Below, piece after piece: positions 28,634 to 33,469 of a DNA stretch of 33,469 nucleotides. Origin of the DNA: Micromonospora craterilacus (GTDB lineage: Bacteria > Actinomycetota > Actinomycetes > Mycobacteriales > Micromonosporaceae); the NCBI RefSeq assembly GCF_003236315.1, contig NZ_POTY01000045.1, positions 1 to 33,469 of the forward strand. The letters are read 5' to 3'. The notes below the pieces were generated by a model. The model searched no databases, was not told where the DNA came from, and worked only from the letters and a program-made list of their open reading frames with translations. A program made the translations under genes and the position numbers. How positions within the stretch are numbered: position 1 is the stretch's first letter; every line of letters begins with the position of its first letter.

Positions 28634-29695
28634 ATGGCGAGCGTCTCCGTCGACGAGGCGATGCGGCGCGCGATCGAGCTCGCGGCGCGCGGGCTCGGCA
28701 CGACCAGTCCCAACCCGGTGGTCGGCTGCGTGCTGCTCGACGCCGACGGCGAGGTGGTCGGCGAGGGCTTCCACGCGTACGCCGGCGGGCCGCACGCCGA
28801 GATCGTCGCGCTGGCCCAGGCCGGCCAGCGGGCGAAGGGCGGCACCGCGGTCGTCACTCTTGAGCCGTGCGACCACACCGGCCGCACCGGCCCCTGCAGC
28901 ACCGCGCTGGTGCAGGCCGGCGTGGCCCGGGTGGTCATCGCCGTACCGGATCCCAACCCCGTCGCCACCGGCGGCGCCGCGACGCTGCGCGCCGCCGGCG
29001 TCCGGGTCGACCTAGGGGTACGCGCCAGCGAGGCGGAGAGCGGCAACGTGGCCTGGCTGACCGCGATGCGCCGGGGCTGGCCGTACGTGATCTGGAAGTA
29101 CGCGGCGACCCTCGACGGCCGCTCCGCGGCGGCCGACGGCACCAGCATGTGGATCACCTCCGAGGCGGCCCGGATGGACGTGCACGCGCTGCGCGCCACC
29201 GTCGACGCGGTGGTCGTCGGGGTGGGCACCGTGCTCGCCGACGACCCCCGGCTCACCGTGCGCAACCTGCGCGACGGCAGCCTGGCCATCCAGCAGCCGC
29301 TGCGGGTGGTGGTCGACTCGGCCGGGCGTACCCCGCTCGACGCCCAGGTCCGCGACGGCGCCGCCCGCACCTGGATCGCCACCGCGGCCGAGGTGGGGGC
29401 CGGCCCGGACGGCGGCGTCGACCTGTTCGCACTGCTGGCGGCCCTGCACGGTCGGGGAGTGCGCGCCGTCCTGCTAGAGGGTGGCCCGCGGCTCGCCGGG
29501 GCGTTCCTCGCCGCCGGCCTGGTCGACCGGGTGGTCGGCTACCTCGCTCCCCGGCTGCTGGGCGCGGGGCCCGCCGCCCTGGTCGACGCGGGCGTCACCA
29601 CCATCACCGACGCCATCGACCTGGAGATCACCGACGTCACGCAGGTCGGCCCCGACCTGCGGATCACCGCGCTGCCCCGCAAGAGGGAGGGCTAG
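28634..29695 (+). CDS. ribD: riboflavin biosynthesis deaminase/reductase
   Basis: RibD deaminates the pyrimidine made from GTP, then reduces its ribosyl side chain. The 353 residues start with a deaminase domain (1-145) with zinc ligands His54, Cys79 and Cys88 and catalytic Glu56 (GPHAEIVAL; EPCDHTGRTGPC). The reductase domain follows (about 150-350), with KYAATLDGRSAAADGTSMWITS and LLEGGPRLAGAFL. ATG at 28634 begins MASVSVDEAMRRA, the usual N-terminus; longer frames run into the riboswitch leader. The leader between riboswitch and ATG includes GAACGAGCGA at 28607-28616. First gene of the rib operon; ribE follows after 2 nt. Confidence 0.95.
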   Translation: MASVSVDEAMRRAIELAARGLGTTSPNPVVGCVLLDADGEVVGEGFHAYAGGPHAEIVALAQAGQRAKGGTAVVTLEPCDHTGRTGPCSTALVQAGVARVVIAVPDPNPVATGGAATLRAAGVRVDLGVRASEAESGNVAWLTAMRRGWPYVIWKYAATLDGRSAAADGTSMWITSEAARMDVHALRATVDAVVVGVGTVLADDPRLTVRNLRDGSLAIQQPLRVVVDSAGRTPLDAQVRDGAARTWIATAAEVGAGPDGGVDLFALLAALHGRGVRAVLLEGGPRLAGAFLAAGLVDRVVGYLAPRLLGAGPAALVDAGVTTITDAIDLEITDVTQVGPDLRITALPRKREG

Positions 29696-29697
29696 GC

Positions 29698-30354
29698 ATG
29701 TTCACCGGCATCGTCGAGGAACTGGGCGAGGTCGTCGGGGTGACCCCGACGGCGCAGGACTCGGCCCTGGTAGCGGTCCGTGGCCCGCTGGTCACCTCCG
29801 ACGCCCGGCACGGCGACTCGATCGCGGTCAACGGCGTCTGCCTGACCGTGGTCGACGTCGACGGCGGGGTGTTCACCGCCGACGTGATGGGCGAGACGCT
29901 GCGCCGGTCGGCGCTGGGCGCGCTGCGCGCCGGCGACCGGGTCAACCTGGAACGCGCCGCCGCGCTCGGCAGCCGCCTCGGCGGTCACCTGGTGCAGGGG
30001 CACGTCGACGGCGTGGGCGAGGTGCTCGCCCGCGAGCCCGCCGCGCGGTGGGAGACCGTCCGGTTCCGGCTGCCCGCCACCCTGTCCCGGTACGTGGTGG
30101 AAAAGGGCTCGATCACCGTCGACGGGGTGTCGCTGACCGTGGCCGAGGTCGGCGCGGACTGGTTCGCCGTCGGCCTGATCCCCACCACCCTGTCGCTGAC
30201 CACCCTCGGTGCCCGGGCGGTGGGCGACCCGGTCAACCTGGAGATGGACGTGCTGGCCAAGTACGTCGAGCGGCTGCTCGGCGCCCGAGCGGCCGACGAC
30301 GCCGGCCCGCCGGTCGACCTGCCCGGTGTCGCCGCCCCGGGCCCGGTGCGGTGA
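29698..30354 (+). CDS. ribE: riboflavin synthase alpha chain
   Basis: Riboflavin synthase dismutates two lumazine molecules into riboflavin and a pyrimidinedione that RibH reuses. At 218 residues with two lumazine-binding barrels ([12 protein letters not shown]... and a second half starting [12 protein letters not shown] near 98) it matches the trimeric family. NGVCLTV and DGVSLTV mark equivalent sites in each half. A Pro/Ala-rich tail follows. ATG at 29698 is 2 nt from the ribD stop, and the stop overlaps the next ATG (TGATG). The symbol ribC is used for this enzyme in some species. Confidence 0.96.
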   Translation: MFTGIVEELGEVVGVTPTAQDSALVAVRGPLVTSDARHGDSIAVNGVCLTVVDVDGGVFTADVMGETLRRSALGALRAGDRVNLERAAALGSRLGGHLVQGHVDGVGEVLAREPAARWETVRFRLPATLSRYVVEKGSITVDGVSLTVAEVGADWFAVGLIPTTLSLTTLGARAVGDPVNLEMDVLAKYVERLLGARAADDAGPPVDLPGVAAPGPVR

Positions 30355-31052
30355 TGACCGGCCCGCTCGGCTGGCTGCTCACCGCCGAGGTCCACCTCGC
30401 CGGCTCGCCGGTGCTGGTCCGGGAGATCGTCGGCAACGTCTTCGGTCTCGCCTCCGCGCTGTTCGGCCTGCGCCGAATCGTCTGGGCCTGGCCGGTGGGC
30501 ATGGTCGGCAACGCGTTGCTGTTCACCGTCTTCCTCGGCGGAGCCTTCGCCACCCCACAGGCACACGACCTGTACGGGCAGGCGGGTCGGCAGGTGTTCT
30601 TCTTCGCGGTCAGCCTCTACGGCTGGTGGCGCTGGTCCCGCACCCGCCGCCTCGGCACCGCCACCGACGGTGCGGCCGTCGCGCCCCGGTGGGCCACCGG
30701 CCGGGAGCGGCTGGGGCTGCTCGCCGCCGCCGTCGTGGGCACCGCGCTGGCCTACCCGGTGCTCGGCGCGCTCGGTTCCTGGGGGCCGCTGCCGGACGCC
30801 TGGATCCTCACCGGCAGCCTGCTGGCCACGTACGGGATGGCCCGCGGCTGGGTGGACTTCTGGCTGATCTGGATCGCGGTGGACGCCGTCGGCGTGCCGC
30901 TGCTGCTGCGCGGCGGGTTCTATCCGTCGGCGGCCATGTACCTCGTCTACGGCGCGTTCTGCGTCTGGGGCCTGGCCAGTTGGTGGCGCACCTCGCGGGC
31001 CACCCGCCCGGCCGCCCCGATCCCGTCCACCTACTCGGAGGCTGTCGCATGA
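30354..31052 (+). CDS. pnuC: PnuC-family transporter, probable riboflavin transporter RibM
   Basis: A 232-residue inner-membrane protein with about seven hydrophobic helices and the PnuC-family order: [44 protein letters not shown], then [18 protein letters not shown] and [17 protein letters not shown]. Family members move vitamins such as nicotinamide riboside, thiamine or riboflavin. Its place between ribE and ribBA under an FMN riboswitch matches Streptomyces RibM/PnuX, so riboflavin uptake is the better guess. That assignment rests on context. Start overlaps the ribE stop by one base, and its stop overlaps ribBA (ATGA). Confidence 0.88.
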   Translation: MTGPLGWLLTAEVHLAGSPVLVREIVGNVFGLASALFGLRRIVWAWPVGMVGNALLFTVFLGGAFATPQAHDLYGQAGRQVFFFAVSLYGWWRWSRTRRLGTATDGAAVAPRWATGRERLGLLAAAVVGTALAYPVLGALGSWGPLPDAWILTGSLLATYGMARGWVDFWLIWIAVDAVGVPLLLRGGFYPSAAMYLVYGAFCVWGLASWWRTSRATRPAAPIPSTYSEAVA

Positions 31053-32329
31053 ACGAGCGAAGCGGGACGACCATCTTCGACAGCATCGAGCAGGCGCTGG
31101 CGGACATCGCTGCCGGCCGGCCGGTCGTCGTGGTGGACGACGCGGACCGGGAGAACGAGGGCGATCTGATCTTCGCCGCCGAGCTGGCCACCCCGGAGCT
31201 GCTCGCCTTCACCGTGCGGCACACCTCGGGCTTCATCTGCGTACCGCTCACCGAGAGCGAGTGCGACCGGCTCGACCTGCCGCCCATGCACCACACCAAC
31301 CAGGACCGTCGGCAGACCGCGTACACGGTGACCGTCGACGCCCGGGAGGGGGTGAGTACCGGCATCTCCGCCGCCGACCGGGCACACACCATCCGGCTGC
31401 TCGCCGACCCGGGCACCGGGCCGGCCGACCTCGCCCGGCCCGGGCACGTGGTGCCGTTGCGGGCCCGTACGGGCGGGGTGCTGCGCCGTCCCGGGCACAC
31501 CGAGGCGGCCGTCGACCTGACCCGGCTGGCCGGCCTGCGCCCGGCCGGCGTGCTCTGCGAGCTGGTCAACGACGACGGCACCATGATGCGGCTGCCGGAC
31601 CTGGAGAAGTTCTGCGCCGAGCACACCCTGACCCTGGTCACCATCGCCGACCTGATCGCCTACCGGCGGCGTACCGAGAAGCAGGTCGAGCTGGTCGCCG
31701 ACGCCCGGATGCCCACCGAGCACGGGGTGTTCCGAGCGCTGGGTTACCGCAGCGAGTTCGACTCCGCCGAGCACATCGCCCTGGTGATGGGCGACCTCGG
31801 CGACGGCCGGGACGTGCTGGTGCGGGTGCACTCCGAGTGCCTGACCGGCGACGTCTTCGCCTCGGTGCGCTGCGACTGCGGGCCACAACTCAACGCCGCG
31901 CTGGACCGGGTGGCGCGGGAGGGCCGGGGCGTGGTGCTCTACGTCCGCGGCCACGAGGGCCGCGGCATCGGGCTGCTGCACAAGCTGCAGGCGTACCAGT
32001 TGCAGGACCAGGGCCGCGACACGGTCGACGCGAACCTCGACCTCGGGCTGCCGGCCGACGCACGCGACTACGGCACCGGTGCGCAGATCCTCTACGACCT
32101 CGGGGTGCGGTCGATGCGACTGTTGACCAACAACCCGGCCAAGCGGGCCGGGCTGGAGGGCTACGGCCTCACCGTCTCCGGCCGGGAGGGCCTGCCGGTA
32201 CGCCCGCACCCGGAGAACGTCCGCTACCTGCGTACCAAGCGGGACCGGATGGGACACCTACTTGACCTGGACGAGATGGCCGAGGCCCCGATGGGGCGCC
32301 CGGTGGCCGGCAACGAGATCGGAGCGTAG
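31049..32329 (+). CDS. ribBA: bifunctional 3,4-dihydroxy-2-butanone-4-phosphate synthase / GTP cyclohydrolase II
   Basis: RibBA supplies both precursors of lumazine. The 426 residues contain RibB (about 5-205; [51 protein letters not shown]) and RibA (about 210-410; zinc cysteines in [45 protein letters not shown]). RibA has FASVRCDCG where many have FGSxRCDCG. ATG at 31049 overlaps the transporter stop by 4 nt. The first codons (NERSG) fall on the short GAACGAGCGA motif also seen ahead of ribD. Substrate ribulose 5-phosphate comes from the pentose phosphate pathway, in which Rpe (encoded upstream) acts. Confidence 0.96.
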   Translation: MNERSGTTIFDSIEQALADIAAGRPVVVVDDADRENEGDLIFAAELATPELLAFTVRHTSGFICVPLTESECDRLDLPPMHHTNQDRRQTAYTVTVDAREGVSTGISAADRAHTIRLLADPGTGPADLARPGHVVPLRARTGGVLRRPGHTEAAVDLTRLAGLRPAGVLCELVNDDGTMMRLPDLEKFCAEHTLTLVTIADLIAYRRRTEKQVELVADARMPTEHGVFRALGYRSEFDSAEHIALVMGDLGDGRDVLVRVHSECLTGDVFASVRCDCGPQLNAALDRVAREGRGVVLYVRGHEGRGIGLLHKLQAYQLQDQGRDTVDANLDLGLPADARDYGTGAQILYDLGVRSMRLLTNNPAKRAGLEGYGLTVSGREGLPVRPHPENVRYLRTKRDRMGHLLDLDEMAEAPMGRPVAGNEIGA

Positions 32330-32334
32330 GGACG

Positions 32335-32835
32335 ATGGCGGGTTTCGGTGAGCCGGGAACGACCCCGGTCGACGCGACGGGAATGACCGTGGGCGTGGTC
32401 GCCGCACGGTGGCACGGTGAGCTGACCGACCACATGCTGGACCGGGCGGTGGCCGCAGCCGAGGCGTGCGGCGCGCGGGCGGTGGTGGCCCGGGTGGCCG
32501 GCTCGGTGGAACTGCCGGTGGTGGCCCAGGCCCTCGCCCGCCGCTGCGACGTGGTGGTCGCCCTCGGCGTGGTGGTACGCGGCGCGACCGCACACTTCGA
32601 CTACGTCTGCCGCTCGGTCACCGACGGCCTGACCCGGGTCGCCCTCGACGAGGGCAAGCCGGTCGCCCACGGCGTGCTCACCGTCGACACCATCGAGCAG
32701 GCCCGCGACCGCGCCGGCCTGCCCGACTCCGCCGAGGACAAGGGCTGGGCGTCGACCGTGGCCGCCCTGGACGCCGCCCTGGCCATCCGCCAGGTTGCCA
32801 CCGCCGCCAACCAGCGGGTCGGCTTCGGCGTCTGA
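32335..32835 (+). CDS. ribH: 6,7-dimethyl-8-ribityllumazine synthase
   Basis: RibH condenses the RibB and RibD products into lumazine, forming hollow or pentameric particles in the cytoplasm. The 166 residues include VVARWHGELTDHMLDRA, VAGSVELPVVAQAL (usually PGAxELP) and VVVRGATAHFDYVCRSVTDGL with the active-site His after TA. Length is normal. ATG at 32335 is 6 nt after the ribBA stop, with AGGGA close by. Last rib gene; the next gene is convergent. Confidence 0.95.
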   Translation: MAGFGEPGTTPVDATGMTVGVVAARWHGELTDHMLDRAVAAAEACGARAVVARVAGSVELPVVAQALARRCDVVVALGVVVRGATAHFDYVCRSVTDGLTRVALDEGKPVAHGVLTVDTIEQARDRAGLPDSAEDKGWASTVAALDAALAIRQVATAANQRVGFGV

Positions 32836-32857
32836 CTCGCCGAGGAAGGCCGTCAGA
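32831..32857. terminator. weak hairpin between convergent ribH and VOC genes
   Basis: TCTGAC (32831-32836, including the ribH stop) and GTCAGA (32852-32857, including the VOC stop) form a 6-bp stem over a 15-nt loop in the 17-nt gap between the genes. It is short, so a terminator role is uncertain. Confidence 0.3.
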
Positions 32858-33233
32858 GTGGATCGAGGCGGCGCTTGAGCAGGCAGAACTCGTTGCCTTC
32901 CGGATCAGCGAGGACGTGCCAGGCCGCCTCCGCGGGCTGACCGATGTCGACGAGTCTGGCCCCGGCGGCCAGGAGGCGTTCGAGCTCGGCGTCCTGACCC
33001 CGGTCGGTGGGGTTGACGTCGATGTGTAGCCGGGCATGCCCGTTGTTCGGCTCGTCGCTGCGGATGAGGAAGATCGTCGGCTGCGCGCCGCCGAACCCTT
33101 CGCGCGGACCGATCTCGATGCAGCCCTCCGCTTCGCGATCGAGCTCTACGAAGTCCAGGACCTCGCACCAGAACCGCGCCAGCACCTCGGGGTCGTGGCA
33201 CTTGAGCACGAGTTCACTGATACGGCATGCCAT
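32853..33233 (-). CDS. VOC-superfamily (glyoxalase/bleomycin-resistance-like) protein
   Basis: A 126-residue single-domain protein: ACRISELVLKCHDPEVLARFWCEVLDF at the start, ARLHIDVNP in the middle and VLADPEGNEFCLL at the end, the ordinary betaalphabetabetabeta pattern of VOC proteins. HIDV and GNEF supply likely metal-site His and Glu. Substrate cannot be told. ATG at 33233 was chosen because it matches the family N-terminus and has AGCAGG upstream; a longer frame to 33320 adds a Cys/Arg-rich stretch with no domain. It is convergent with ribH and not part of the rib operon. The 33234-33469 region beyond it contains a palindromic repeat and no gene I can support. Confidence 0.85.
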   Translation of the reverse strand: MACRISELVLKCHDPEVLARFWCEVLDFVELDREAEGCIEIGPREGFGGAQPTIFLIRSDEPNNGHARLHIDVNPTDRGQDAELERLLAAGARLVDIGQPAEAAWHVLADPEGNEFCLLKRRLDPL

Positions 33234-33411
33234 TGACGAAACCTGCTCTCGACGTGGGAACTGCCGGGGTGCCCGCACCGCGGATCTCCCGGGCTCCCCG
33301 CAGCACGAACAAGCTCGCAACGTAACCGGCGAGGCGAGCGGGGTCGAATTGATTTCCGGCCCCCGCCCGCCCCTCGGAACGCGGCAGGACCCGCTCGCCT
33401 CCCGTTGCGTC

Positions 33412-33466
33412 GACCATGAAGTTAGCGGGGGCCGGCGGCGCCTTTCCGCCCGCTAACTTCATGATC
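33412..33466. repeat. palindromic repeat at the window end
   Basis: ATGAAGTTAGCGGG (33416-33429) and CCCGCTAACTTCAT (33449-33462) are perfect 14-bp inverted arms around 19 nt. Pairing extends to GAcC/GaTC with one mismatch. AT-rich arms stand out from the local GC. From memory, sequences like GATCATGAAGTTAGCGGG recur between Micromonospora genes. The element may continue past the window. Confidence 0.7.
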
Positions 33467-33469
33467 AAC

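Noticed and set aside
33214..33468. Minus-strand frame of 84 codons at the window end
   Set aside because: Starts inside the palindromic repeat and overlaps the VOC gene start in another frame; no domain is visible.

Overview
This is a high-GC, densely packed bacterial window of conserved housekeeping genes. BldD, the mycobacterial-type integration host factor (mIHF), a degenerate PriA, a lysine-type EF-P, frequent GTG starts and the order pyrR-pyrB-pyrC-carA-carB-pyrD-pyrF-mihF-gmk-rpoZ-coaBC-metK-priA-def-fmt-rsmB-rpe-rib all point to Actinomycetota. Gene content, protein style and the intergenic palindromes suggest Micromonosporaceae (Micromonospora or Salinispora type). That placement is inference, since no database was searched.

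Layout. (1) 91-1671: efp and nusB converge on bldD across a strong bidirectional hairpin terminator. (2) 1885-12762: the de novo UMP operon. Its leader carries a PyrR-binding RNA hairpin that includes the pyrR ribosome-binding site, so PyrR probably represses translation. bioA sits between pyrD and pyrF, next to a palindromic repeat. (3) 12809-18750: mihF, a degenerate guanylate-kinase-like gene in the usual gmk position, rpoZ, coaBC, metK and a helicase-dead priA. (4) 19029-21385: two accessory-looking genes, a P-loop kinase fused to a ParB/SerK-like domain, and a cytochrome P450. (5) 21431-24334: def-fmt-rsmB, linked to translation initiation and ribosomes. (6) 24429-26349: two paralogous minus-strand lipoproteins of septum-formation type. 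(7) 26585-28259: a probably leaderless rpe and a REC-GGDEF response regulator. (8) 28318-32835: an FMN riboswitch and ribD-ribE-PnuC/RibM-ribBA-ribH. (9) a minus-strand VOC protein and a palindromic repeat running to the window edge.

How the genes fit together. carAB, pyrB, pyrC, pyrD and pyrF supply UMP synthesis except for OMP synthesis (pyrE), which is not in the window. Most pyr junctions overlap by 1-8 nt, implying translational coupling. ribBA, ribD and ribH make lumazine and ribE converts it to riboflavin, under FMN control. BldD (a c-di-GMP effector) and the REC-GGDEF protein are both parts of second-messenger signalling.

The observations most worth a second look are: the canonical gmk has lost its Walker A lysine, several GMP-binding residues and the lid; the kinase-ParB/SerK-like fusion next to priA; an in-frame copy of an intergenic repeat inside pyrC; a rare-codon patch with a TTA (bldA-type) codon in pyrF; priA has no ATG/GTG/TTG start that keeps its first conserved strand; and bioA lies inside the pyr operon.
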